In this document: positions 37,159-46,212 of the stretch, in pieces
Layout of the letters: the number at the start of each line of letters is the position of its first letter
How positions within the stretch are numbered: the first letter of the stretch is position 1
NCBI RefSeq assembly: GCF_001544915.2
Contig: NZ_FCOE02000003.1
Coordinates: forward strand, 1-64,000
Source: Caballeronia pedi
GTDB lineage: Bacteria; Pseudomonadota; Gammaproteobacteria; Burkholderiales; Burkholderiaceae
Reading direction: 5' to 3'
DNA length: 64,000 nucleotides
Notes under the pieces: model-generated
Seen by the model: the letters and a program-made list of their open reading frames with translations, nothing else
Database searches by the model: none
What the model was told of the DNA's origin: nothing
Position numbers and translations under genes: made by a program

Positions 37159-38085
37159 TTACGTGTCGAGCTTGAGGCGCCGTATATAGCTTTCGCTGAA
37201 GGAAGAGAATCGCGACACCAGTTGACGCGGCTTCATCGTTTTCGATTGGGCGATGCCAAGCGTCGTCGCGTTGACGTTATCCCTAAAGTGCTTAATCACG
37301 AATTCGCCGCCGTCCACGGTGCGCGTCGAACTCAGCGGGAAGTTCAGAATGCTGTAGCCCAGCCCGTTCGCCACCATGCCGCGCACCACTTCCGGTTGCG
37401 AAGAACGAAACGCAGGGACAGGGCGGCTTCCCACGGCATCGAACAGCGCCGCGAAGTAATCGCGGCTATGCGGCAGGTCCAGCATCACGTACGGTTCGTC
37501 TATCAGATCTTGCAGCGATACCTTTCGTGCGCGCGCCAGCCGGTGTGTCGCGGGAAGAATCGCGTACGGTGGCAAGGAAAGCAACGGCATGAAGGCGATG
37601 TCTTCGGTCAGATCGAGGCTATAGGTGAGCGCGATATCGAGCGAACCGTCGTGCAAGCCTTTAAGCAGTTCATCCTGATGCGCCTCGATGGTGCGAAAGC
37701 TTATTCCGCCGTGCTCGCTCGTGAATCGGCTGATCAATCCGGGCATCAACGGCGGCGCGAGCGAGACAAGGCAGCCGAGCGTGATCGATCCCGTCATGCC
37801 GCCGTCCATTTCGGTGGCGGCCATTTGCAGTTCTTCCGCGAACTTCAGGAGATTGCGCGCCTGCCCGAGAAGATCGCGCCCCGCCTGAGTCAGCGACAGA
37901 CCGCTGGCGTGATGCCGGATGAACAACTGCACGCCGAACGAGATCTCGAGATCGGCCAATGCAGTCGAGATGGACGGCTGCGAAATATGCAGGCGTCTCG
38001 CCGCGGCCGTGAAAGACAGCACTTCCGCCGTCACCACGAAGTATCGCAACTGACGCAGTGAGTAACGCAGCGGCTGATTTTCCAT
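37159..38085 (-). CDS. LysR-family transcriptional regulator 2
   Basis: 308 residues. Winged helix LRQLRYFVVTAEVLSFTAAARRLHISQPSISTALADLE, then the effector domain. Paralogue of the regulator at 30473-31387. It lies upstream of the Rieske 2/ABC operon on the same strand and is divergent from the flavin monooxygenase operon, so it is placed to control both. The start is the ATG at 38085. Confidence 0.92.
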   Translation of the reverse strand: MENQPLRYSLRQLRYFVVTAEVLSFTAAARRLHISQPSISTALADLEISFGVQLFIRHHASGLSLTQAGRDLLGQARNLLKFAEELQMAATEMDGGMTGSITLGCLVSLAPPLMPGLISRFTSEHGGISFRTIEAHQDELLKGLHDGSLDIALTYSLDLTEDIAFMPLLSLPPYAILPATHRLARARKVSLQDLIDEPYVMLDLPHSRDYFAALFDAVGSRPVPAFRSSQPEVVRGMVANGLGYSILNFPLSSTRTVDGGEFVIKHFRDNVNATTLGIAQSKTMKPRQLVSRFSSFSESYIRRLKLDT

Positions 38086-38184
38086 GGGCTTGGCTCCCGG
38101 TTGACGGCGTCAGATGGATCGCATTGTGAAGTGATCAAAAATGACTGCATAGGTAGAACCGATGCTTTGCATTTTTTTAATATA

Positions 38185-38197
38185 TTTTTCGGATTCT
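38185..38197. promoter_or_regulatory. Possible LysR site, copy 3
   Basis: TTTTTCGGATTCT in the lysR/monooxygenase divergent region shares TTTTCGGAT with 37092-37100. Confidence 0.3.
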
Positions 38198-38303
38198 GCA
38201 AGCGAGCGTAGATTGCTATCCGAAAGCACACGCATGGTGCACCGAAGCCGCAAAGGGCCGAAGGGATCGCAAACCGAACTCCGCTTCTTCGAAGGACTCA
38301 CCC

Positions 38304-39653
38304 ATGACAGTCGAAATAAAGGCAACTGACACGCTCGTTGTGGGCGCCGGGCAGGCTGGCATCGCCATGAGCGAACATCTGAGCAGGATTGGCGTTCCGC
38401 ATATCGTGCTCGAACGCGATCGCATCGCAGAACGCTGGCGCACGGGCCGGTGGGACTCGCTCGTGGCCAACGGACCTGCATGGCACGATCGTTTCCCGAA
38501 TCTCGAATTCGCGGATGTCGATCCCGATAGTTTTGCGGGGAAGGAACAGGTCGCCGATTACTTCGTCGCCTATGCGAAGAAGTTCGAAGCGCCGATTCGA
38601 ACCGGCGTCGAAGTGAAGCGAGTCGTGCGCAATGTCGGACGACCGGGTTTTACCGTCGATACGTCTGATGGAACCTTCGAAGCGAATCGCGTGGTGGTCG
38701 CGACCGGGCCGTTTCAGCGCCCTGTGATTCCGCCGATCGCGCCGAAAACCGCCGCGCTCACGCAGATTCATTCCGCCGACTATCGCAATCCGCAGCAATT
38801 GCCCGAAGGCGGCGTGCTCGTTGTCGGTGCGGGATCGTCGGGCGTGCAGATCGCCGATGAATTGCATCGCTCGGGCCGGCGCGTGTATCTCTCGGTGGGC
38901 GCGCACGATCGTCCGCCGCGTGGTTATCGCGGACGCGATTTCTGCTGGTGGCTCGGCGTGCTCGGCGAATGGGACGCGGAAGTGATGAAGCCCGGACGCG
39001 AGCATGTGACGATCGCGGTAAGCGGCGCGCGCGGCGGCCATACGGTCGATTTCCGGCGACTCGCGCATCAGGGCATCACGCTGACTGGTCTGACGAAATC
39101 GTTCGACGATACGCGCGTCACTTTCGAAGCCGATCTCGCCGACAACATTCGTCGCGGCGACGAGAACTATCTGTCGCTGCTCGATGCCGCCGATGGCTAT
39201 GCGCAACGCAATGGCCTCGATCTTCCCGAAGAGCCCGAGGCGCGCAATATCCCCGAAGATCCGGAATGCATGAAGCATCCGTTGCTCGAACTCCATCTGG
39301 CTAAGGAAGGGGTGACGTCGATCATCTGGGCGACGGGTTATGCGGTCGATTTCACCTGGCTGCAAGTCGATGCATTCGATGAAAAGGGCAAGCCGAAACA
39401 TCAGCGCGGCGTCGCCAAAGAACCGGGCATCTATTTCCTCGGCTTGCCGTGGCTGTCGCGCCGTGGTTCCGCGTTCATCTGGGGCGTGTGGCACGACGCG
39501 AAACATGTTGCCGATCACATCGCCACGCAGCGCAAGTACCACGCTTATTACGACGTGCCGCATCGTCCGGTGGACGAGAAGCGCGTGGAAAGCGTCGAGA
39601 GCGCGCCCGGTGCATCGCGTGTTCACACCTTAAGCGAGATGGGCGTCAACTGA
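38304..39653 (+). CDS. Flavin-containing NAD(P)H monooxygenase
   Basis: 449 residues with two Rossmann motifs: VVGAGQAGIAMSEHL (FAD, near 13-27) and VVGAGSSGVQIADEL (NADPH, near 173-187), plus an ATG-type motif ATGY. It is of the YUCCA/FMO/CzcO-like class that oxygenates nitrogen, sulfur or carbonyl carbon. The family fingerprint FxGxxxHxxx(Y/F) is not obvious: HSADYRNP is in its place. First gene of an operon with the RidA-like, DUF1028 and M20 genes. An N-oxygenation or Baeyer-Villiger step is possible. Confidence 0.87.
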   Translation: MTVEIKATDTLVVGAGQAGIAMSEHLSRIGVPHIVLERDRIAERWRTGRWDSLVANGPAWHDRFPNLEFADVDPDSFAGKEQVADYFVAYAKKFEAPIRTGVEVKRVVRNVGRPGFTVDTSDGTFEANRVVVATGPFQRPVIPPIAPKTAALTQIHSADYRNPQQLPEGGVLVVGAGSSGVQIADELHRSGRRVYLSVGAHDRPPRGYRGRDFCWWLGVLGEWDAEVMKPGREHVTIAVSGARGGHTVDFRRLAHQGITLTGLTKSFDDTRVTFEADLADNIRRGDENYLSLLDAADGYAQRNGLDLPEEPEARNIPEDPECMKHPLLELHLAKEGVTSIIWATGYAVDFTWLQVDAFDEKGKPKHQRGVAKEPGIYFLGLPWLSRRGSAFIWGVWHDAKHVADHIATQRKYHAYYDVPHRPVDEKRVESVESAPGASRVHTLSEMGVN

Positions 39654-39692
39654 TTACCAATCCATTCAGAATCCAGCATCAAGGTGCATTCG

Positions 39693-40130
39693 ATGAGCAA
39701 ACCCACGCATACCCGTATCCGCATGTTCAACACGAAGGATACGTATCCGAATCAAACGCTCGATAACGATCTTTGCCAGGCCGTGCGCGCGGGCAATACG
39801 GTTTATGTGCGCGGTCAGATCGGCACGGACTTCGACGGCAATCTCGTCGGTCTCGGCGATCCGCGCGCGCAGGCCGAACAGGCCATGAAGAACGTGAAGC
39901 AGTTGCTCGAAGAAGCGGGCAGCGATCTGTCGCACGTCGTGAAGACGACGACCTATCTCACCGATGTGCGCTTTCGCGAGCCGGTGTATCGCGAAGTCGG
40001 TAAATGGCTGAAGGGCGTGTTCCCCATTTCGACGGGACTCACCGTTGTCGCGCTCGGTCAGCCGGAATGGCTGATGGAAATCGACGTGATCGCCGTCATC
40101 CCCGATGGATGGACGCCGCCTCAGACTTGA
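39693..40130 (+). CDS. RidA (YjgF/YER057c/UK114) family protein without the catalytic Arg
   Basis: 145 residues from the ATG at 39693, three codons inside a longer frame. RidA trimers hydrolyse reactive enamines/imines. The core VYVRGQIGTDFDGNLVG, LLEEAGSDLSHVVKTTTYLTD and MEIDVIAVIP are clear, but where canonical RidA has the substrate-binding Arg (PARSCVEV) this protein reads PISTGLTV. It is therefore likely a specialised paralogue acting in this pathway. It sits between the monooxygenase and DUF1028 genes. Confidence 0.88.
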   Translation: MSKPTHTRIRMFNTKDTYPNQTLDNDLCQAVRAGNTVYVRGQIGTDFDGNLVGLGDPRAQAEQAMKNVKQLLEEAGSDLSHVVKTTTYLTDVRFREPVYREVGKWLKGVFPISTGLTVVALGQPEWLMEIDVIAVIPDGWTPPQT

Positions 40131-40148
40131 GCCCAAGAAGGAGCGCAC

Positions 40149-40826
40149 ATGACTTTTTCTATCGTCGGACGATGTGAAGTGACCGGGCAACTCGGCATCG
40201 CAATCAGTTCATCCAGCATCGCGGTGGGCGCGCGTTGTCCGTGGGTGCGCGCGGGCGTCGGTGTGGTCGCGACGCAGAACGTGACGCTGCCCGCGCTTGG
40301 TTCGATGATCCTCGATCATATGGAACGCGCGAGACTCGATCCTGCCGGAGCGCTCGATCGCGCGCTGGGCGAGAGTGAATGGAACGAGTATCGGCAAGTG
40401 ACGGTGGTCGATGCGCAGGGACGCACTGCGTTCTTTAGCGGCAACCAGGCGCTCGGAACTTATCACGCGGTCGCGGGCAAGCAATGCGTCGCGGCGGGCA
40501 ACATGCTCGCGGGCACCCACGTGATCGAAGTGATGATTCCGGCGTTCGAGAACGCATCGGGTCATCTCGCGGATCGCTTGCTCGCGGCGATGCACGCGGC
40601 GATTGCGGCGGGCGGCGAAGCGGGACCGGTGCATTCGGCGGCGCTGAAGATCGCGGGCGAGCAAAGCTGGCCGCTCGTCGATCTGCGTGTCGACTGGGCG
40701 GATGATGATCCTATCGGCAAGCTCGATGGATTGTGGCAGGCGTATAAACCGCAAATGCAGGACTACGTGACGCGCGCGTTGAACCCGACCGCCGCGCCGA
40801 GCTACGGAGTGCCGGGCGATGAATGA
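40149..40826 (+). CDS. DUF1028 family protein (Ntn-hydrolase-like)
   Basis: 225 residues matching DUF1028 from its first residues (TFSIVGRCEVTGQLGIAISSSSIAVGARCPW, GVVATQNVT, GSMILD, TAFFSGNQALG, VAAGNMLAG). The fold is thought to be Ntn-hydrolase-like and no biochemical role is firmly known to me. ATG at 40149 with AAGGAG. It overlaps the next gene by 8 bp. Recurrent pairing with RidA and amidohydrolase-type genes suggests hydrolysis of an amide or imine intermediate (inference). Confidence 0.88.
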   Translation: MTFSIVGRCEVTGQLGIAISSSSIAVGARCPWVRAGVGVVATQNVTLPALGSMILDHMERARLDPAGALDRALGESEWNEYRQVTVVDAQGRTAFFSGNQALGTYHAVAGKQCVAAGNMLAGTHVIEVMIPAFENASGHLADRLLAAMHAAIAAGGEAGPVHSAALKIAGEQSWPLVDLRVDWADDDPIGKLDGLWQAYKPQMQDYVTRALNPTAAPSYGVPGDE

Positions 40827-41985
40827 GATGACGAGCCGCGATCTGCTCGAACGCCTGATCGGCTTCGCGACGGTCAGCCGCGAGTCGAACCTGAAGCTGA
40901 TCGAGTTCATTCGCGATTACCTCGTGCAATTCGATATCGAATGCGAGTTGTTTTATAACGCGGAGCGCACGAAGGCGAATCTGTTCGCGACCATTGGACC
41001 GCACGATCGCGGCGGCATCGTGTTGTCGGGTCATACGGATGTCGTGCCGGTCGACGGCCAGGCGTGGACCGTCGATCCGTTCAAGCTGACTGAGAAGGAA
41101 GGACGGCTCTACGGACGCGGCGCGGCCGATATGAAGGGCTATCTCGCATCGGTATTGGCAGCGGTGCCGTTGTTCGTCGAGCGTGAGTTGAAGATACCGG
41201 TGCATCTCGCGTTCTCCTTCGACGAAGAAATCGGATGCCTCGGCGTGCGGCCGATGCTCGCGGAACTGGAGAAGCGTACGCACAAGCCTTTGTTATGCCT
41301 CATCGGCGAGCCGACCGAATTGAAGCCCGTGCTCGGCCATAAGGGCAAACTCGCGATGCGCTGTCAGGTGAAAGGCGCGCCTTGTCATTCCGCGTATGCA
41401 CCGTACGGCGTGAACGCGATTCAATATGCGGCGCGGCTCATCAATCGTCTGGAAGAAATCGGCGAGCGGCTCGCGCAACCCGAGCATCACGACGAACGTT
41501 TCGATCCGCCGTATTCGACGGTGCAGACGGGCGTCATCAAAGGCGGCCGCGCGCTCAACATCGTGCCGGCGGAATGCGAGTTCGATTTCGAAGTGCGCGC
41601 GCTGCCGGGCTTCGACGCGAACGAAGTCGCCGACGATTTGCAGTCGTATGCGCAAGCCGCCTTGCTGCCGAAGATGCGCGCGGTGAAACATGATGTGGAT
41701 ATTCGTCTTGAACCGCTATCCGCCTATCCGGGACTCGCGACGCCGCCTGACAGCGAGGCGGCGCGCATTCTGACGGCGCTTTGCGGCTCGGACGAGTTCG
41801 GCACCGTCGCGTTCGGGACGGAAGGCGGACTGTTCAATCACGTCGGCATTCCAACGGTCGTTTGCGGACCGGGCAGCATGGATCAAGGGCACAAACCCGA
41901 CGAGTATGTGACGATCGAACAACTTCGAGATTGCGATGCGATGATGGAGCGCGTCGCGCGGTACGCCGCCTCTGGCGCCTTCTGA
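40819..41985 (+). CDS. M20 metallopeptidase, acetylornithine deacetylase (ArgE)-like
   Basis: 388 residues. Zinc ligands in SGHTDVVPVDG (His72), GRGAADMKG (Asp104), DEEIGC (Glu136 catalytic, Glu137) and GEPTEL (Glu164), with a His in the C-terminal domain. Dimerisation domain present (VKGAPCHSAYAPYGVNAI). Overlap with DUF1028 shows coupling. In this catabolic setting it more likely deacylates an N-acyl amino compound from the pathway than makes ornithine; the symbol argE is not assigned. Confidence 0.9.
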   Translation: MNEMTSRDLLERLIGFATVSRESNLKLIEFIRDYLVQFDIECELFYNAERTKANLFATIGPHDRGGIVLSGHTDVVPVDGQAWTVDPFKLTEKEGRLYGRGAADMKGYLASVLAAVPLFVERELKIPVHLAFSFDEEIGCLGVRPMLAELEKRTHKPLLCLIGEPTELKPVLGHKGKLAMRCQVKGAPCHSAYAPYGVNAIQYAARLINRLEEIGERLAQPEHHDERFDPPYSTVQTGVIKGGRALNIVPAECEFDFEVRALPGFDANEVADDLQSYAQAALLPKMRAVKHDVDIRLEPLSAYPGLATPPDSEAARILTALCGSDEFGTVAFGTEGGLFNHVGIPTVVCGPGSMDQGHKPDEYVTIEQLRDCDAMMERVARYAASGAF

Positions 41986-42160
41986 TGCATTTTGCTCTGA
42001 AGTGACCCCTAATATAAATGTGGTCGCAACATATGCTTAGCCTCGTTATGGGGATGTCGCATCAGCGCATCGCCTCAGCCAGGAATCCACTGAGTCGAAG
42101 CAGCTCGAACGCGGTCCTTCTAGAGGAGCGTTCCCGGAAGCCCTGGCTTCAGCTACCTTA

Positions 42161-43246
42161 TTAGACTCGAGCGACCCGTTTGCGACTTGGGCGCTCTGCT
42201 TGAACAGCTCGCGAGATGTCTTCTCTCACGAGCGCGTGCCCGCTCGACTCGCGGACAATCAGTTCTGGCACTGCGAAGATTTGTTTTGCGGGCGCATCCG
42301 TCGCGGCGCCATCGACTAGTCGGGAAAGCAGAGTCTCGCTTGCGAGCATGCCGAGCTTGTCGGAGCCTGCGGCAAGCGTGGTCAGCGGCGGATTTGTGTG
42401 TTCGGCCGCCACGATGTTGTCGCAGCCCACCACCGCCAGATCCTTACCGGCGCGTTTGCCCATCCGATCAAGTTCATGGAGAACGCCGATCGCCACCTGG
42501 TCGTTGTAGCAGAGCACTGCCGTGGGACGAATTGCCATTTCAAAGATCGCCCGCACCGCTTTCTGCCCACCCTGTGGCGTGAGTTCAACGTCGACAACCC
42601 ACTCGTCGGCAACGAGAAGCTCATGCTTCTTCATGGTTGACAGATAGCCCTCACGACGTTGATTCGCTACGGCGTAGCCTTTGCGATTGCCGGCGAATGC
42701 GATGCGTGTATGCCCCTGTGCAATAAGGTGTGCAGTGGCGAGCGCGAAGCCGAAGGCATTGTCGACGCCCACGGTATCGACGTCGTCACCCATCGGACGC
42801 ATTACCAGCACGAGCGGGGTACCCCACGATCGAATCTCTGTCGGCAGCGATTCATCCGTTCCGAGTGCGGGCGACATGATTAATCCAGCAACATTCTGTT
42901 CCCGCATCGAGCGCAGCACGCGAGTTTGCGTCGTAACGCTTTCCGCCGTGTGCGCCATCAGCGTGGTGTAACCCGCCTCTGCGAGCACACGCTCGATTGC
43001 CACCAACAATTCAACGAAAAACGGGTTCGTTAGGTCATTGATGACCATGCCGATCGTGGCGCTGCGCCGACCGCGCAAGGCTGCCGCGCCCCGGTTGTAC
43101 ACGTACCCAAGTTGGCGCGCGGCTTGTCGCACCTTTTCTGCGGTGTCTGCCGGAATGCGCGGGTTCTCCTGCAACACCAGCGACACGGTCGATTTCGACA
43201 CGCCTGCGGTTCTAGCAATGTCGAGGATGGTTGGATTGCTCTTCAT
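42161..43246 (-). CDS. LacI-family transcriptional repressor
   Basis: 361 residues. N-terminal LacI headpiece TILDIARTAGVSKSTVSLVLQ, hinge-helix RGAAALRGRRSATIG, and a periplasmic-binding-like sugar domain. Divergent from the gene cluster to the right, with four copies of a GTGGAACG(A/T)TC(T/C)AC palindrome between or overlapping. A Lys/Arg-rich tail ends it. It probably represses the 43.5-56.6 kb cluster and itself until a sugar-like inducer binds. Confidence 0.92.
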   Translation of the reverse strand: MKSNPTILDIARTAGVSKSTVSLVLQENPRIPADTAEKVRQAARQLGYVYNRGAAALRGRRSATIGMVINDLTNPFFVELLVAIERVLAEAGYTTLMAHTAESVTTQTRVLRSMREQNVAGLIMSPALGTDESLPTEIRSWGTPLVLVMRPMGDDVDTVGVDNAFGFALATAHLIAQGHTRIAFAGNRKGYAVANQRREGYLSTMKKHELLVADEWVVDVELTPQGGQKAVRAIFEMAIRPTAVLCYNDQVAIGVLHELDRMGKRAGKDLAVVGCDNIVAAEHTNPPLTTLAAGSDKLGMLASETLLSRLVDGAATDAPAKQIFAVPELIVRESSGHALVREDISRAVQAERPSRKRVARV

Positions 43247-43297
43247 GGGGACGGGCTCGGGAACGGACGGCGTGCTACCGCAAGATTATCACCGACG

Positions 43298-43311
43298 CTA
43301 GATCGTTCCAC
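43298..43311 (-). promoter_or_regulatory. LacI operator, copy 1
   Basis: On the minus strand GTGGAACGATCTAG, closest copy to the lacI start, suggesting autorepression. Confidence 0.6.
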
Positions 43312-43400
43312 TGAAATCTTTAATGATCAGATGAATTAGCTGGCTGCCCGTCCTAGGGTTCATCTCTAGTTGACGCGCTGAGACCTGCGAACTACATTAA

Positions 43401-43414
43401 GTGGAACGATCCAC
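43401..43414 (+). promoter_or_regulatory. LacI operator, copy 2
   Basis: GTGGAACGATCCAC, nearly a perfect palindrome (GTGGA-ACGA-TCCAC), the most symmetric of the four. Confidence 0.65.
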
Positions 43415-43455
43415 CAAGACGAACGGCGCTAGACGCCGATTTTTTCGGTAATTTG

Positions 43456-43469
43456 GTGGAACGATCTAC
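43456..43469 (+). promoter_or_regulatory. LacI operator, copy 3
   Basis: GTGGAACGATCTAC, 55 bp centre to centre from copy 2 (about five helical turns). Confidence 0.65.
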
Positions 43470-43522
43470 TAGAAATCACAAGAGGTGAAGGCGCGGGAAA
43501 CGCGTTTTCTCACTCTTCGTTA

Positions 43523-43536
43523 GTGGAACGTTCTAC
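43523..43536 (+). promoter_or_regulatory. LacI operator, copy 4
   Basis: GTGGAACGTTCTAC, 67 bp from copy 3 and 32 bp before the Gfo/Idh/MocA start. Confidence 0.65.
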
Positions 43537-43567
43537 CAACCCGACATTCGAAGCATTGGAGACGAAT

Positions 43568-44586
43568 ATGGCGGCACGTATCGGATGGGCGCTTGTTGGC
43601 GCGAGCACGATCGCAGACGAGTGGATGGTCGACGCCATCCGCGCTCAGGCTAACGCCGCGATTGAAACCGTGGTGAGCGGCAATGCAGCGCGCGCACGAG
43701 AATTTGCTGCGAACACGACATCTCCAGGCACTCGACCGACTTCGACGCTGTACTTGCTGATCCGGCGGTTCAGGCGGTGTACATCAGCAGCACCAACGAG
43801 AAACACCTTCCGCAAGTTCTGGCAGCAGCGCGGGCCGGAAAGCATGTTCTCTGCGAAAAGCCGCTGGCTCTCTCCGAAGAAGACGCCGCCCAGATGATCG
43901 AGGCGTGCGACAAACACGCCGTCGTTCTCGGAACGAACCACCATCTCCGGAATGCTTCCACGCACCGCAAGCTTCGCGAACTCATCATCGACGGCGCAAT
44001 CGGAACGCCGCTCTTTGCACGGGTCTTTCATGCGGTTTCGCTCCCGCCCCATCTACGCGGGTGGCGCATCGAGAAGCAAGACGCTGGCGGCGGCGTCGTC
44101 CTCGATATCACCGTTCACGACATCGACACGCTGCGTTTCGTTCTGAACGCCGAGCCGATGGAAGTCAGCGCAATGACGACCACCGGCACGATGAGCAATG
44201 CGGGTCTTACCGACGGCGTCATGGCGATCGTGCGTTTCGACAATGGTGTTCTCGCGCAGCTGCACGACGCGTTCACTGTTCCGTTCGCGGCGACTGGATT
44301 CGAAGTGCATGGTTCAGACGGCTCGCTGATGGCGAAGGACGTGATGACCCAGCGCGCAATTGGCGAGATCGAACTCTGCGACGCGAACGGCGTGCGATCA
44401 ATCGAGGTGGAACACGCAAACCTCTACCACACTGGCGTCGCTCAATTTCACCGTGCCATCTCCGAAGGCCAAAGCCCCGCCGCCACTGGAGTAGATGGTT
44501 ATCGCTCGCTGATCACGGCCCTCGCGGTCGCACACGCCGCAGAAGCGGGTGGACACGTCCATGTGTCGCGTCGCTTCGCCAAATAA
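43568..44586 (+). pseudogene. Gfo/Idh/MocA oxidoreductase, interrupted by a frameshift
   Basis: The ATG at 43568 opens IGWALVGASTIADEWMVDAIRAQ and runs to FAAN, then the frame is lost near 43710. The reading continues in another frame as EHDISRHSTDFDAVLADPAVQAVYISSTNEKH and on to the stop at 44586, with the family motifs CEKPLAL, GTNHHLRN and GGGVVLDITVHDIDTLRF. One missing base after GCTGC at 43706-43710 would restore a protein of about 340 residues. The rest is perfectly preserved, so this is a very recent mutation, a phase-variable site or a sequencing error. The enzyme would oxidise a sugar or polyol hydroxyl with NAD(P). Confidence 0.88.
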
Positions 44587-44619
44587 ACCAGTCAAAACCG
44601 CTTTACCAGGAGACTCACC

Positions 44620-46212
44620 GTGAGTTCCAGCAAGGTCATCACCCTCGCACAAGCCGCCAGCCTCATCAACGATAACGATGTAGTCACCGTTAGTTCGTCG
44701 AGTGGCCTGGGCTGTCCGGACGCGATGCTCGCCGCGATCGGCGCGCGCTTCGACACGCAAGCGCATCCGCGCAATCTGACGATGCTCCATCCTATCGCCG
44801 CCGGCGATATGTATGGGATCAAGGGCATCGATCACCTTGCAAAGAAAGGGCTCATCAAAACGGTTATAGCCGGCTCGTTCCCCAGCGGCCCGTCGAGCCT
44901 GCCGATGCCGGATATCTGGCATCTGATCGTCAATAACGAGATTCGTGCGTACAACCTGCCGAGCGGCGTGTTGTTCGATATGCACCGCGAGGCGGCGGCC
45001 AGGCGTCCCGGCGTATTGACCAAGGTCGGACTGGACACCTTCGTCGATCCGTCGCGCCAGGGCGGCGCAATGAACGCCAGTGCTGCCGAACACCCCATCG
45101 TGGAGAAGGTAACTTTCGCCGGCGACGAGTGGCTGCACTATCGCAACTTCGTCCCGCGCGTTGCCATCGTTCGCGCCACGACTGCGGACGAGCGCGGCAA
45201 CCTGTCCTTCGAACACGAAGGCGCGCTGCTGGGCGGACGCGATCAGGCGCTCGCGGTGCGCAACAACGGCGGCATCGTGATCGCGCAGGTCAAGCGTGTC
45301 GTGAAAGCGGGATCGCTGCACACGCAATCGGTGCACATTCCCTGCAATCTGGTCGACTACGTTGTGGTCGATCCGGCGCAAAAGCAGACCACGCAGATCG
45401 AATACGACCCCGAGATCAGCGGCGAAATCAAGCTGCCCGAGAGCGCGTTCGAGTTTGCGCAATGGCATCCGGACAAGATCATCGCCCGGCGCGCCGCGAT
45501 GGAGCTGGCGCAGAACGACGCGGTCAATCTGGGCTTCGGAATCTCCGCGAATGTGCCGCGCATCTTGCTCGAAGAAGGGTATCCGAACGATGTGACATGG
45601 GCGATCGAGCAAGGCGCGGTGGGCGGTGTGCCATTGCTGGGATTCGCGTTTGGCTGCTCGGGCAACGCCGACGCCATCATGCCGTCGCCGTCGCAGTTCG
45701 TCTATTTCCAGGGCGGTGGTTTCGATGTGTCTCTGCTGTCGTTTATGCAGATCGATCGCTTCGGCAACGTGAACGTATCCAAGCTTCCGAGCAAGCCGTA
45801 TTTGACGGCCGGGTGCGGCGGCTTCATCGACATCACGACGCATGCGAAGCGCCTCGTCTTCAGCGGCTATTTCACGGCTGGCGCGAAGTTTGAGATCGGC
45901 AATGGAAAGCTTTCGATCGTAAAGGAAGGCAAGAAGAAGCTCGTTGCCGATGTCGATCATGTGACCTTCAGTGGTCGCATGGGGCAAGCCCGCGATCAGG
46001 AGGTCCTGTACATCACCGAACGATGCGTGATCAAGCTCGGAAAAGACGCGCTTGAAGTCATCGAGATCGCACCGGGTATTGACCTGCAGAAAGACGTGCT
46101 GGATCAGTCCGACGTCGAGTTGAAGGTCTCGCCGTCGCTCAAGACGATGGACCCCGCGATCTTCACGGACGCTCCGTTCGGACTCAATCTCAAGGAGGCG
46201 CGTCATGGCTGA
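44620..46212 (+). CDS. Acetyl-CoA:acyl-CoA transferase (YdiF / 3-ketoacid CoA-transferase type)
   Basis: 530 residues, fused alpha-beta family I CoA-transferase. The catalytic Glu is Glu330 in WAIEQGAVGG (Glu333 in E. coli YdiF). N-terminal VTVSSSSGLGCPDAML and C-terminal GSGxxFD-type GGGFDVSLL are conserved. GTG start at 44620 preceded by AGGAGA. It overlaps the enoyl-CoA hydratase by 8 bp. It activates an organic acid with CoA from acetyl- or succinyl-CoA, an unexpected partner for sugar transport. Confidence 0.92.
   Translation: MSSSKVITLAQAASLINDNDVVTVSSSSGLGCPDAMLAAIGARFDTQAHPRNLTMLHPIAAGDMYGIKGIDHLAKKGLIKTVIAGSFPSGPSSLPMPDIWHLIVNNEIRAYNLPSGVLFDMHREAAARRPGVLTKVGLDTFVDPSRQGGAMNASAAEHPIVEKVTFAGDEWLHYRNFVPRVAIVRATTADERGNLSFEHEGALLGGRDQALAVRNNGGIVIAQVKRVVKAGSLHTQSVHIPCNLVDYVVVDPAQKQTTQIEYDPEISGEIKLPESAFEFAQWHPDKIIARRAAMELAQNDAVNLGFGISANVPRILLEEGYPNDVTWAIEQGAVGGVPLLGFAFGCSGNADAIMPSPSQFVYFQGGGFDVSLLSFMQIDRFGNVNVSKLPSKPYLTAGCGGFIDITTHAKRLVFSGYFTAGAKFEIGNGKLSIVKEGKKKLVADVDHVTFSGRMGQARDQEVLYITERCVIKLGKDALEVIEIAPGIDLQKDVLDQSDVELKVSPSLKTMDPAIFTDAPFGLNLKEARHG

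Noticed and set aside
42000..42160. Possible terminator after the M20 deacylase gene
   Set aside because: No stem with a T-run could be found between the convergent deacylase and lacI genes.
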